A DNA stretch of 64,000 nt from the NCBI GenBank assembly GCA_034509425.1, contig JAVTVJ010000508.1, forward strand, positions 868,001-932,000, read 5' to 3'. Under the pieces are notes generated by a model. That model searched no databases and was not told the origin of the DNA. It saw only the letters and a list, made by a program, of their open reading frames with translations. The position numbers were made by a program, and so were the translations under genes. Positions 38,390 through 51,184 of the stretch are shown in pieces (positions within the stretch are counted from its first letter, which is position 1; every line of letters begins with the position of its first letter). Source of the stretch: Eopsaltria australis (Eukaryota > Chordata > Aves > Passeriformes > Petroicidae).

Positions 38390-38404
38390 CCAGGAGATGG
38401 CAGC
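38390..38404 (+). promoter_or_regulatory. CTCF-like binding site
   Basis: CCAGGAGATGGCAGC matches the known CTCF core pattern (CCASYAGRKGGCRSY) at all but one position: the Y is G. It lies in the intergenic region between ZNF277 and IFRD1. Occupancy is inferred only. Confidence 0.4.
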
Positions 38405-39138
38405 AAGGGAAACCTCTTCGTGCCCTCTATTCAGAAATGATCCTTCATGCTGAGTAACGACAACATGATTATCAACCAACGTTTAAAAATTGTTTTAAAA
38501 AACCAAGCAATGCAGTCTTCACTGTTGTAGACACTGAAAAATGAAAAAAAGAGCTATGAAAAAAGAGCTATGAAACGTGAAAGGAACTACAGGGTCCCTT
38601 CCCAGGATCTGAAGGCCATTTTTTCAACACGTATGTTGCAAAGACCACAGATAAACTGTTGGAAGGCGTGACTTTCCCAGGCTACCATGACCAAAAAAGT
38701 CTGAAGCAGCTTTAATTCATCTGATCTTCATGGCACGGAATAGAAAGCATTTGAGTCTGGAGCAGAAGGAGGACTGGGGAGAGTCTGCAAAAAATCATAA
38801 AGCTCAGAAATGGGGTTTGGGGCCGCCGGACTTTGACCCATGTCTCTGATTTGGTGAGATGAAGCACAGGGAGCAAGCTACTTATTTAACTGTTTTTAAA
38901 ACAGGTGGAGGGACATACAAAGCCAGACAGAGCATCTACTTAGGAGAAATGAGTGTTTACGCAGGCAAATTACCATACATATTTCCCATAGGACACAAGC
39001 GTTATTAGACCTGTTACAAACTTTGTCAGCAGCCACTGAGGAAAAAAAGAATCTTATTTACCCTTCTAAACACAGACCAGTCCTCAGGGCAATACAGCTG
39101 CCAAATTTACTGGCATGGATGCCTGCGTTGCAGACAGG

Positions 39139-39158
39139 ATTTATCATGCATGATAAAT
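39139..39158. repeat. Perfect 20-bp palindrome
   Basis: ATTTATCATGCATGATAAAT equals its own reverse complement over all 20 bases. It contains inverted GATA-type words (TTATC and GATAA) around a central ATGCAT. Confidence 0.95.
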
Positions 39159-40936
39159 GTAAAACTGTCTCAGCTTCAGTTACAAGCTTTTGTTCCAAGT
39201 ACATTATTTATTTATTGTCCAAAATTATGAGCATATGGGGAAAATGAGCTTCCTCACCAGGGGGTAATGTTTGTGTGCCACTGAGCAGAAGGAGTAGTGG
39301 AGCTGGGGGCTGTGGCAAAGTCACAGTTCTGCCCTGGTCTGTGTCTTTCAGCACAGCTATGACAACCCTGGGCACGTGTCCCTGTGGAGGGTTAGGAGGC
39401 AAAGGTTGCTGGTTACGTGCTCTCCTGAAATAGAACTGGAGTAAGAAAAGACACAGTTCCTTGTCATGTTTCTCGTTGAATTTGAGGCTGTAAATTGTCT
39501 TGCTGCCTTTGTGAATGAACAGGAACTCCTGTTCTGGAGAAACATGTGCTTTCATCATCAATGTATCCTCACAGAAAAATCTGTAACACTTAAAGCTTTG
39601 GCTAATTGCTTGTTTTAATGAGACAGATAACAAAGTAAATCATGTTTATGGAAATCAATCTGTCCTGCATCGCACTCTTTCCATTAGTGAGAAATTAGTT
39701 GTGACTACTGGAAACAAATTATGTTCTGAGGTTTTATGGGGCTTGCTTGAGTTAAAAAGGCTAATTTTGCCAGGAGGAATACATGGGTTTTGTAGCTACA
39801 AGCCACTTCAATCATGGCAGAGACTTTCAAGCAATTTTGCCTTCTGTAAATTAAAGATCCACAACCCTCAGGGTGAAGGGAGATTTATTGCAAGAAAATC
39901 TCACTTATATTGCTCAGAGATGTCCCCTGTGCAGCCTAGGTCAGTGATTATTTTGATGTAAAGCAAAACGGTCTAAAAGAAACGCAGATCAAAAGAAGCC
40001 TCCTTTAGTTATATAAAAACCTTATAATTATGAGGTTAGTTGATTTTCAGAACAAAAGATCACAACCTCTGTTCATAGTTGAATATACTTTGTGACTAAG
40101 AGCACATGAGGAGCGTGGAATTTTACACCTCTAATTGTTCCTGTGGTTAGTTTGTATGAGAAGCATCCTCTCTTAAACACCCCAAATGCAATTATGTCCT
40201 ACTACTACCTGTGTTAAAAATTTTACTACAAGCTACAGTGAGTATTCATCCTACGTGGGTCTATAATACTCTAATATGTAAATGTGTTTCTCTTCCTTAT
40301 TTCTAGCTCCTCAATTGCATCAAAAGACAACATGATTTATATTTTCATCATGTTATCCTATTGGTCTTAGATGCTTTTAAATAAAAAATGGACGGGAAGG
40401 TACATGCAGTATTACTGGTATGTTATTGATCTATAAGGCATGCCTCATTCCTCCAGCCCCAATTCTATAACATATAAACAGACTAGAGAGATTTAAAGGT
40501 ATTTTAATAATCTTAGGTACAATTATAAATAGAGAAATTCTGTGATACAGGAAGAGGAAAACAATGTCTAACTGCCCTCTGAGCAAATTTTCTTAATGCT
40601 GACCAAAAAGGCCTGTAGAGGTGTGGTATCACAGAGAAGCATGGAGGTCCAGGGCAGCAGCGTCCATGAGGGGCCTGCTCTGGCTTTTTTGTTCCATCAG
40701 CTTTGCCCTGGAGGCTTGTCAGCTCCACCCCTCTCCCTGCTTCAGTGTGAGTGCTGGCTGCCTTTATAAGTAGCAGCACAGAGCATCTCTGTGAGGCTCC
40801 TTCAAAAATGAGATGCCCTCTGAAACACCTGAATTTAGAAGCACATTCACTATACACGCTGGAATAGTGATTGGCTCCCACCAGTGACATCAGGCAAAAG
40901 GGAGCTTTCTCTAGATTCAGCAGTGAAATCTAACAG

Positions 40937-40990
40937 CAACAACCACCACCAACCAAAAAAACCACAACAAAACCCCAACAAAAATTACAC
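40937..40990 (+). repeat. C/A-only low-complexity block
   Basis: About 50 bases almost entirely of A and C (AACAACCACCACCAACC and similar). No coding signal. Confidence 0.8.
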
Positions 40991-41080
40991 AAATGGAAAA
41001 CAATCTGATAGCATGACCTTGTCCTGCCTTGTAACTTGATCAACATTCATAACCACAGCAGGTAATATCTTACACAATAC

Positions 41081-41110
41081 AATACAGTACACAATGCAGT
41101 GTACTGTATT
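41081..41110. repeat. Perfect 12-bp inverted repeat with 6-base loop
   Basis: The left arm AATACAGTACAC (41081-41092) and right arm GTGTACTGTATT (41099-41110) are exact reverse complements around the loop AATGCA. Confidence 0.95.
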
Positions 41111-44100
41111 CTATCTTGCAACATCTTATCTTTTCCATTACATCCTTGTTTATACTCTTTTCAGTCCTCACCCCAGTGTCTCTGTCGTAGAAATAACGCG
41201 GAGACTAAAGGAGTGGAGCTGCTAGATGTAAGGACATGCCTCACTAGGCCTGATCCTGCTGCCACCACACATGCAGGGTGATGTCCCAACCTGGCCTTAG
41301 GCTGTCCCCATGCCCACGGAGCTGCTTGATGGCTGGGAGTAGGGCTGCCAAAAAGGCAGTCAAGGCCTGAACAGGGCTGTAGTGCTGATCTTTCAGAGAT
41401 GAGGATTCAGATTTTAATGACATTACTGGCAGGTGTGGTAAGGTGTTGGCATCAGTCTGACTGGTTTAGGATGCTGACCTCAAGGCAGAGGAATGCTGCC
41501 AGCACTACACATTGTGATTACCACCTCAACGAGGCAGTTCATGAGGCACCACATCTCTGGATATTTCCACTGTGTCTCTGCCACACCGCTCACAACACTC
41601 TCACTAGAGGGCATTTTGAACCCCCTCAGGGATGGGGGTGCAATCCCTCCATGCTGCTGCCTGCAGGGACAGCCATCAGAGGTGATGGCACAGAGGTCAC
41701 AGGGGAACCTCTGAGTCTGCAGGCACATCATCTGTTTGAGAGATGCCACATCCATGCTCCTCACAGCATGATGAGGGTCCAGCAGGTACTGTGTTCAGTA
41801 TTTTTCTCCCTTATATGAGGAAGCAAGCTGCTGGACGCAGAAGATCTCCCATGTGGAATCACATGGGCAAATACTCAATATGAAACTGATGCAAGGACAT
41901 GTATTTTCTTACCTTCTTTGTATTTTCTTTTTTTTTCTAACAGAATTTCCTCTTTCTGTTTCTGTCTTAGGTTCTTTTGCTGGGAGTAATCAGCATGTTT
42001 TTTACCTACAAACCCTAAATGAAATTTGGCATTTCTGACAGCAAACGTGTATTTTCCAAAAGTTTCTCTTGGGGATGGATATTTACACAACACTTCTGCT
42101 TTTCTTAAGCAACCTGAAAAAACTGCTCACATGCTGTAGAAAAAACTTGAAGGATGGGGACAGCAGGTGCCGAGCAAGACTAAGAGTTTGTACTTCTGCA
42201 TCCTCAGGTCTGAAACATGCGTGAGAGCACATTAGATTTGTGTGGCAGACAGGCACATCAGTGCAGTGGCCGTGCCAAGCATGGACCCAGACCATGGTGA
42301 CAAAGCTGGGACATGTGGCATAGGCGACTGACGTGGCAAAAGTGTTGTGGCTTGTCACGTGTCACTGAGTAGCTGCTTGTGAAAGACACTGTTTAAACAA
42401 ACTGTTGTGTACATTTCCATGCCAGTACCTGTCCGTCCAGATTCTTAATTTTAAAATGCAGCTCTTAAGCATTTTTGAATGAGTCATTATTTTTGGCCAG
42501 CATTGACAGTAACTGGAAAATCTAAACATTACTGCACTGTACATCCCCTGCACTCCATAGATTGCACAGCAGTTTTTTATATGGGTTGCATCCTATTTCT
42601 GCTCTGTCCACACCCTCTTTTCTCTATTTGCATCTGAGAGCATTCTTGTTTTGTCGGAAAGAGCTCTCCAACTCCTGCTGGATACATACTTTCCTCCCCT
42701 TGGTGCAAAAGCCCTTCTGTGTACTTTCTCTTTGAGCAAATGGTGGCTACTTAGCATTGGCAATTTATTTCTGTTAATTTTATACGTCACTGCTTTAAAT
42801 GACAATGCAGCTTTTGAGTCCTCATCTTTCGGAAATGAAGCCAGGGCCCACAAAAATACTTCATACCCATGTCTGCTTATTTCTGTTTGCCTGCAATAGG
42901 GTAACTGTACAACATGACATTCAATCATTTAAAGAATATTGCAAGAATATTACAGACATCCTTGGGCAGGAATTGGCTGATTTTGAGACCAGTCAACCAG
43001 AAAGCAGTAGTTGGAGCCACTAGCTAGCATGTCCCACACATCCAAGAGCAGTTGGAACAGCCCAACTCTGAGAAAATATGTTGATGAAATCATGGAGAAT
43101 ATCTCAGTCTTCTCTGTTTAAGTCCAAAGCGTTCAAGTAAGTCTGCAAAAGAGAGGGGGAGCAGGATGAAAGAGAGGAGACTCGTGGTGGCCATTGTGAG
43201 GGAAAAGAAAACAAGGGACACTGAACCACTTGAGGAAGGAAAAGTGTATTCAGATGCGGGTGGGATACAAGCCATGGAGTGAGAGAGGGCTTGGAGACAG
43301 TGAATAGAGAGACAAGAAGTGAGTCACACAGTCATCCTGTGGGGAAGAGAAAGGTAGGAATGCAGAAGTATCTGGGATGTGCCAGGATTTTGATCTTGAG
43401 GTAACCATAAGGAACACAGCCTGGTACTTATATGCTTTCACTTTCGTAGAATAAAAGCCATGTAGTTATTGTCTCTTTTGATATCACAGAAAAAGACCAG
43501 CTCCCCCTTCCTTGGACATGACACTTGTCAGTTCTCTCCCTGCCTTGCTTAATCAGCACTCTGTAATCCAGCAGCTGAAACAATCTTTTCCCTCCAACAA
43601 TGAACCACTCTTCATATTTTCAATTTCTGGTGTAAAGAGAAGTATGAAGTCTGTGTTTCATACAGAGTGTAGAGCATGAGCTTTGGCAGGTCCCAGCAGC
43701 TTCAGTGTGACTTGCAGTAAGAAATCACCTTTCATGAACGCAGCAATTAAACAATGATCTTTCAAATAAGCAGCAGGTGCCAATGATGGAATGGAAAAAG
43801 AGCTGCAATTACATGGTAGACAGTACCATCTTTATTGTTACATTTCCCTCCATTTCAAGAAAAAAATATCATTAAGAAACAACACCTTTCAATAGTCATT
43901 ATTTGGGCAGTGTGGCAAATGTATAAGCAACAAGTGGGTGACTCTGCAACACAAAAATGTGGGCTTCTGACAGGAATTTCTTGCTCTTGAGAGGAAGTAG
44001 CCTAATGCTGCCACTAATTACCAGGACACCAGAAACAAGGGGCTGTTAATGGAACTTAAAATTGCCATGTAAATTGAAAGGTGGTGCCTTTATAAAGGAG

Positions 44101-47100
44101 GTTTTAAATTGCTTAGGAAGAATTGACTATGAAGTCCAGGCTGACAGAAATAAAGAAAGAATTGATAACTCATGGTGAAAGATAATGATTTCAGGATTTT
44201 AAAAAATTTCTGGTGTCAGCTAGGGAGTTAATGAACTCTACATCATGGGAAGGGAGGAAGGAAATACAATACAAATTTCAGGCCTGTTTAAAATAAAAAT
44301 AATGGCAAACTATTTCAGACTGGGTACTTCCGATTGACAGAGGAATGGGAAAGGTATCAATGGCACTTTGGAGAATTCATCTGGAATACTGGAGAATTCA
44401 TCTATGTCCAAGGAAGAGGAATTGCCATGGGAGCCAGTGCAGAGAAAGACTTCAAGACTAACCAGGAGACAAAAAACAACAGCACTGAAGCCCAGATTCA
44501 TGCTGCTCAACTTCAGGCACTTCACAAAGACACATAAAATAGGAGCACAGTCACTAGGGTCTCCTGCAGTTAATGGAAAGAGATGGCATCTCCAGTCACT
44601 CAGCCTACCTAAGTTCTGACTTGACTTCTAAATTAGATGATTTATGTAAATACTCTAACTACAAAGGAAGCGTATTGCTCTAGGGAATTTGCAGGGCACC
44701 CTCAAAAACAGAAGGTCAGAAAGAAACCAGCTGGTCCCAGAAGTGTAAACACCGCAGAAGAGGTCAGGGTGAGATTTAGCAGCAGGACAAACTGATACAC
44801 GCCAGGCACAAATAAATTTTTCTGATAAACAGAAGGCTGATCTTTGGAAACAGTTTTCCATGTGTAGATGGGGGAATAAGATACTTGCCTAGAATTAAAT
44901 TGCAGCTGAATGTGTTCATTTAAGAGCTTAGATGATGAACATACCTGAAAGAGCAAACATTTGGACTGGCAGGTAAAAGTACAAAACGTTCCTTTCTCAT
45001 CTGTTTTGCTATGCTGTTTTATTTGGACTTTTTGTTACTGAATACAAATAGGACTAATCCTTTATACTGGCATAAAAAGGGCTTCTTGCAAAATTACATG
45101 TGTTTTGAAAAAGAATTATTGGAAGACGCTGCTGCCTTGTTGCTCTTCATCTGCATCAAGAGGAAGGACTGAAAAATCTGTTTCCTGGGACCAGAATTGC
45201 TCAAGACCAAAACAAAAACTAGATACAGCTGAGCAACTGACCTACAGTCAGCAAACTGAGCAAAATGCTTGCTGCCCAAGGCAATAGAGGCCAGCTCTCC
45301 TGAGTGATGGGCAAATGCATGGCAAGGTGCTGCTCGGAAGGAACAGAAGTGCTATCAGTATGCTCCCAGACATCACTGGCACAGGCAGCGTGTGCAGCAG
45401 GGTGTACAACTGATGGCAAGTTAGGCAAGTCAGCATCTTTCCACTTTACGGTTGCTGCAGCAATGGAAACTCATTGTCCATGGACCAGCCCCACATAGAA
45501 GCCTGAAGTGCTTGAACCATACAGTTAAAAGTGCCCCAGCAAACACAAACACAGACAATCAATTGCAGCTGTGTATTGCCAAAAGGGTGGGAGAGCACAG
45601 GCAGGGGCCTCGCAAATGCATAGAAGAGGACATGGGAATGTAAGCGTAGAAGGATTTTGGCAGGAGCATTGGCAGAAATGAGACCGGAGCATTGTCTCCT
45701 GCTATTTAATCCTTCCTAATTTTCAATGGAATGACCCTCTGTGCACATTGCCAAAAAATAATGTGGCAGAAACAGAGAAATATCAGATTCTCCTACACTG
45801 ATATTGGCTAACCAGTTGGGTCAACAGCATTCTAATGCAATAGTAATGTGTGCTAAGAGAAACAAGATGTATACTCCTGATTACTGTATTGCATGCTGGG
45901 GAATGGCTGTGTTACAGTCCCCTAATTCTATGCAACCATGGTATTTTGAAAATAATTTGTAAGGTTGGAAGTAATTTTGAATTTCATGTTTAAACCTGAG
46001 CCTGTGTCTAAAATGATACATATTTCATTTCAGAATAGCATAAAGTAGCTGATTTTCCTTGGTATTTCTTAGCATGAACTCGGTGGTTGATATTAGGAAA
46101 TACAAAATTTTGCAAAAGACAGAGAACCAAGTGAAGCAAGACACAAGCTGACAACATACAAGGCCTTAAGAGGCATGAAAGACATGATTTTACAACACAG
46201 TTTTTCAATAGCAATTACATTAATTATCCGAAGTCGTTTGTTTGCTATAGCCTGCCCCACAAGAAACAAGAAACTAGAGACAAATATAGAGTCACGTACT
46301 TTTTTTTTTAACAAAAATGTGTTAATCCTTATTCCAACAAAATCTTATTAGCTGTTGCAAAATGTTTGCAAAGGCTTTGCGCTTGACAGAGTCTATCTTT
46401 CTTTTTCTGTGGGGTCACAGTTGCTCTGTAATGCTGTTACTGTTAAGGATGTTTGTGGTCAGTTGCTATTGGCAGTGACAGTCAAAGTTCAGGCAACCAA
46501 ATTTAGACATGAAATTAATAATGGCATATGTACCAGAGAGCTTAAGTATGCATTGTTTCTTCATGACTTAACAGGAAAAATTCTTATTGAGGTCCAAGAA
46601 AGCTTGGCATCAATAAATCATATATATGGAGTGAAGGATCTGCCTCAGAAAATGGAGGTAAGTACCAGTATAACCTGGATAAAATTAGACAAAACATCTG
46701 GAGTATGAATGCAACTGAAACAACCTGCTGTGGAAAGCCAGGGTAGTGTGCCACAGAAGATGTGCTCAGCTGCATAAATATGTTTCATAAAGTCCACATA
46801 TAGTCTACTGCAGAAAGTGTTAATTTACAAAGAACTGTAAATTTGAGTGCAATATATGCCTCTAGCAACATACATATAATATAAACAGTACCAAGGCTGT
46901 GGAGAAGATTTATCTGTGAGCACTAAGCACTTACCTGATTTGCACAGTCATGCCCCTGTCTCAGCAGGCAGGTTTGCTAAATCCATCTGCTCACCATAAA
47001 TAATTGAACTTCTTTCCTGGCTGCTTTCTTTTCCCTTCAAAATGTCCTCTGTGTGTCCATACATACAGGGAAAAAAGTATGAGCTGGTTTTGTGTCACCT

Positions 47101-49695
47101 TACAGCTCTGGACTTTAGCCTCTGATAGACATCATGAGCTTCCCTCAGTGTCTGAGGTTAATCCATCAGCTAAGACCAAAACTCCCTCAGGAACTAATAA
47201 TAGTGACTCTAGTAGTGAGCCTGCCAACACATTAATTTTATTCTGGACTGGGGGTTCTTGGACATGCTTGGACCACAACTGGTCAGGCTTCCAAAATACA
47301 AGCAAGAAGACAAGAGGTAAATAATGTAAGAAATCTGAAAGGACCTCAAACACAGATGGTATGTATGTTTTGCTACAGTGTAATACTCCTGAAATATTAT
47401 ACCAGGAACTGCTTAGTCCTTCAATATGTGTTCCAGCATTCAAAGGGAAAACAAGTGCAGCTCTTGGCTACTGCTGCCCATTAAAAATTCATGTCACTTG
47501 CAATCCCTGTCTCAGAAATAAAAAGAGTTCTGTGGGAACTGATCAGATACATTTTGCATATACCCCTGGAAGTACATGCATTCATCAGAGCACCTTCCCA
47601 GTGAAGACCTGACATGAGCTTTCCCTTCTTCGTTTTTCTCCCAAGACACAAGACTGGGAGTCCCACCTATGCAAAGGAAATTAATGAGTTTCTTCCGCCT
47701 GCAGAGTCAAGTCAGCCCCCAAGCAAGCATTCCACTGTAGCAACTGTAGCCAGAATTGAGGGGGCTGTGGTTGTAATTTATCAAAGGCAATTTATTTTCG
47801 GCAGCGTGACTACACGTCAGTGCTGACAGCATTTGTAGCATTAAGTGTTCCAGAGAGAGGACCCCTGGCACTGCTAGCAGGCACACACTCTGAAGGCCTG
47901 TCAGTGCTGGTAGGTCACTAAAAACACAGGCATTTTGCACTATTTGTTCATGAAATGCCCTAGCATGGCTCGTTTTCCAGGTTTGGATGAACTTGGGATC
48001 TTCTTCTAGGTTCAAAGACAGTCATGTCCTAAGAACTGGCAGAAAGGAAAAAGAAAATCCAAAGAATTTTGTATGCCAAGATAACAGGAGCATTGTGTCA
48101 AGAGAGGAAAATACACCCATATGAATCAAGGATTCATATGATTCCCTCAATTTTGACTTCTTTACAACATTTAGTAGTTTGCAGAGAATATGTCTGGCCA
48201 TGCCTCCAGTTGGTCATAAATTATGATGGTTTACATGCCTTTAAAATAAACTCTGGCACACAAATACTAAGCCACATAAACTGAGTCAGTCACATATGTA
48301 TGTCCCTCAGTTGGGGTGAAGGTCTTAATTAGACCTTTTCTTGGGGCCTTAGTCAGCATTAAGCTGCCCGTGCTTAAAGGCAGCTCTGCCATGGTGCAGC
48401 TGAGTGACCTTGGATTAGAATCCTGCGTAAGAAAGAGCTATAAGAAGTGAAGGCCACTTACTTTGCTCAAGAGCTGTGCCTACATTTAAGCATTCTCCCT
48501 TAGTCCTTGCACCAGCTATGTTACGGGTATGACTGTGCCTGGCCACACACTGATCCAGACCCTGACCCACCTGAGCTGATCTTGGATCCTTCCCATCACT
48601 GTGGGCTTGTCTAACAACGACCAGTGGCTGGTTGGTCCTGGTTATTGTGACTGAACCTGATTTTGACTCTGACTCACTGGCTTGACCTCAGATCTCCTTG
48701 CCACTGTGTTCACAGGGACTGTCACTGGTGATCCGTACTCTTGGCTGAACCGCTAGTCACCACTAGAACTGCTTTGCTATTCTTGTTTGGGTGCTGTGGT
48801 ACTCGCTAGTGAAGCCATTGCCATGCCTGCCTTTGTATCACCCTCCACTTCCAGCTTGCCTTGCTACTTCATAAAACACTTTTCTCCAAAGATGTCACCT
48901 CTCACCTACTACTGGTATCATTGGTGCCAGTGGGACTGTGACACTCCTGACACCAGTAGGTTCAGCACAAGCCAGACAATAGGAAGACGGATTGCTGACA
49001 CCATGTGACTCTCCTTTTAGCCAAAGATTTTTGTTAGAAAGCTGTCTTGAGCCAGCTTACTGGCGCCATGCATTCCTGCCAATAGGATAAATCAGGAGAA
49101 TGGGCAAGAAGTCAGCAATCGAGACAAAGGGTCTGTTCTGTCACAGACAGACAGCAAAACTAAGCAGTGATACACAATTCCTCTTGTGTGACCTCAACTG
49201 TTGGTCAAATAACCAGGGAATCTCAGTAACCTGGAGACATCGTATTTCAAAAGGCCAAGTAAAACGCAAAATGGTCACAAACCCAAAGTAGTCACAAGTT
49301 CTTTGTTTTTGTCGCCTATTGAAATTTATTCTAGTTGTCTAAGTCTGGCAACAGGATTTGATATTTTAGCTGTTGGTGTTCCCACCTCATCTGCAGCATT
49401 CTCTCCTCACCCTCTCCAGGGCACTACCTCCACCTGTCCTGGCAGGGTCATCTTCAAGTACACAAGGGCTACGACGCTTAATTCTTCCAACTCCACCATG
49501 AAGTAGCACTGGTGCTGCACCTGAGCTGCCACACAGACATGCACAGTTCAGAACGTTATTCAGACTGTCACATCAGCAAGGATTTCAGCATTAAACCTAA
49601 TCCTTGCTGGCAGCTTCAGACAGCAGCTATGAGACAGGGCTATCAGCAGGAGACCAGCAATTTCAACACAGTCGAGGCCAGTCAGCACCCCCTCA

Positions 49696-49733
49696 GATCA
49701 ATCTGTACATACAGGATCAATCTGAACATACAG
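49696..49733 (+). repeat. 19-bp tandem duplication
   Basis: GATCAATCTGTACATACAG at 49696-49714 is followed directly by the same unit with one change (GAACAT) at 49715-49733. Confidence 0.9.
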
Positions 49734-50710
49734 GAAATTGTCAGGACGCGGCTGCTTTCACTCAAGGGGCTTTGGCATCTCGCAGCTCAAATACTCCCAG
49801 GTTTGCTTGGCTCCTGTTGGTGTTGTAGCGTGTCCAGAGGTGCTCCTTTGTTCTAATGTTGTCTTGTATACCCAAGGGTAGTTATGCCTTCTGCATTTAA
49901 TTGCCACTCCTCTGCCAACTTACCTGGAAGGCTGTCCTTTGCTATAACATTTAATCCTGAAAGAGAAAAGCTAGTGCCCTTGAGACATTTACATGTTGTC
50001 CTGTACAGATGTAGTACATACTGACTTCTGTCTCTTCTCTGCTCTTCTTAAACAGGATGCTAAAAGATCTCGCTAAGCCTTTTCAGAAATTTGAACCTCC
50101 CATGCCCAGGAAATTGTTCACCAGGAGTCTCACACTGTGCAGCAATACAAAACATTGGCTCAGGTAGAGCCAGCCACCATTTTCTAGAAATAGATACTTC
50201 TAGCATTTCCCAACAGCATGCACAAATGGGTCAATAAATCCTTTGTTTTTTATGTAGCAAATACAGAGAATTGTTACGGAAGTTCGCCTTTCTGGAAGGC
50301 AGTGTAAATACACTCTGTACACAACAGAATTCAAACAGTGTAATCACTATTGTGTCTTATGTAACTTTTCAGCACATTCTGCAAAACTGCCTTCCCTTCC
50401 TCAAACACGGCAACTCTGATATGAGTTATCAGTGAGCATTCACAAACAGTCACAGCTCAGAAACATAAACCAATCTCTGTTTGGTGGACAGGAGAGCTAT
50501 TGTATTTCTATTATTAATTTATTTAGTTATTTGATGTTTAGCAGAGAACAAAAACAATCAATTCTGGATTAAAGAACATAAAACACTAGTCTCTAAATTG
50601 GAAGATATAATCGACAAAATCCATTTATGCATGTGGAAGAAAATCCACTATGAAGGAGTAAGGCATCTATCCTTTGTATAAGGCATATCTGTTTGTAAGT
50701 GAGAAGGCAC

Positions 50711-51184
50711 ATTCTGGTTCTGGGTTCCTCAGTGCAAGACAAGGAGCTACAGGAGAGGGTCCAGTGGAGGCCCACAAAGATCATTTGGGGTCCAAAGCAC
50801 CACTTTTATGAGGAGAGACTGGAACTTGGGCTTGTTTAGTCCAGAGAACACTGAGAGAGGATCACATTAATGCATATAAATATCTCAAAGGTGGATGCCA
50901 GAAGGATGGTGCCAGACTCTTTCCAGTGGTGCCCAGTGACAGGATGACGAGCATACACTGACACATAAGAAGCTTCCCCTCAACACGAGGAAGAACTTTA
51001 CAGTGGGGGTGCACTGGAACAGGCTGCCCAGGGAGATCGTGGATTCTCCCCTCTGGAGACATTCAAACCCCACCTGGACACGTTCCTGTGCCACTTGCAC
51101 CAGGTGACCGTGCCTTGGCAGGGGGTCGGACTGGATGATCTCCAGATGTCCCTTTCAAAACAAACCGCTGTGTGATTCTGTGAA
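50711..51184 (+). mobile_element. CR1 LINE 3' fragment
   Basis: Typical CR1 3' body in order: GAGGGTCCAGTGGAGGCCCA, TATGAGGAGAGACTGG, TAAATATCTCAAAGG, CAGTGGTGCCCAGTGACAGG, CACTGGAACAGGCTGCCCAG, GGACTGGATGATCTCCAGA, ending in the characteristic GTGATTCTGTGAAT terminus. It is 5' truncated, belongs to a different CR1 subfamily from the copy in ZNF277, and is old (many small differences). It ends about 440 bases upstream of the predicted IFRD1 start site. Confidence 0.9.

Larger units (their letters stand above)
26000..38500. other. Intergenic, middle third
   Basis: No recognisable protein gene. A more GC-rich segment at about 32.5-33.7 kb shows many overlapping open frames on both strands without family motifs, which is expected of stop-poor GC-rich DNA. 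It includes a 29-bp minisatellite. A 21-bp-period pair (TGCTGCAGGG...TTGCTGGGGG) lies at about 27846-27888, and a (TTTA)n tract at 37772-37790. A 179-codon open frame at 37918-38457 is unexplained but has no recognised motif. Confidence 0.55.
38500..50700. other. Intergenic, distal third
   Basis: No recognisable protein gene. It contains a 20-bp palindrome (39139-39158), a CA/A-rich low-complexity block (about 40937-40990), a perfect 12-bp hairpin (41081-41110), a symmetric exon-like segment (46421-46657), a CTGAC-rich stretch at about 48.5-49.0 kb that may be a decayed element, and a 19-bp tandem pair at 49696-49733. Confidence 0.55.

Noticed and set aside
47004..47324. Plus-strand open frame of 106 codons
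   Set aside because: No recognised motif and no convincing splice sites or start context.
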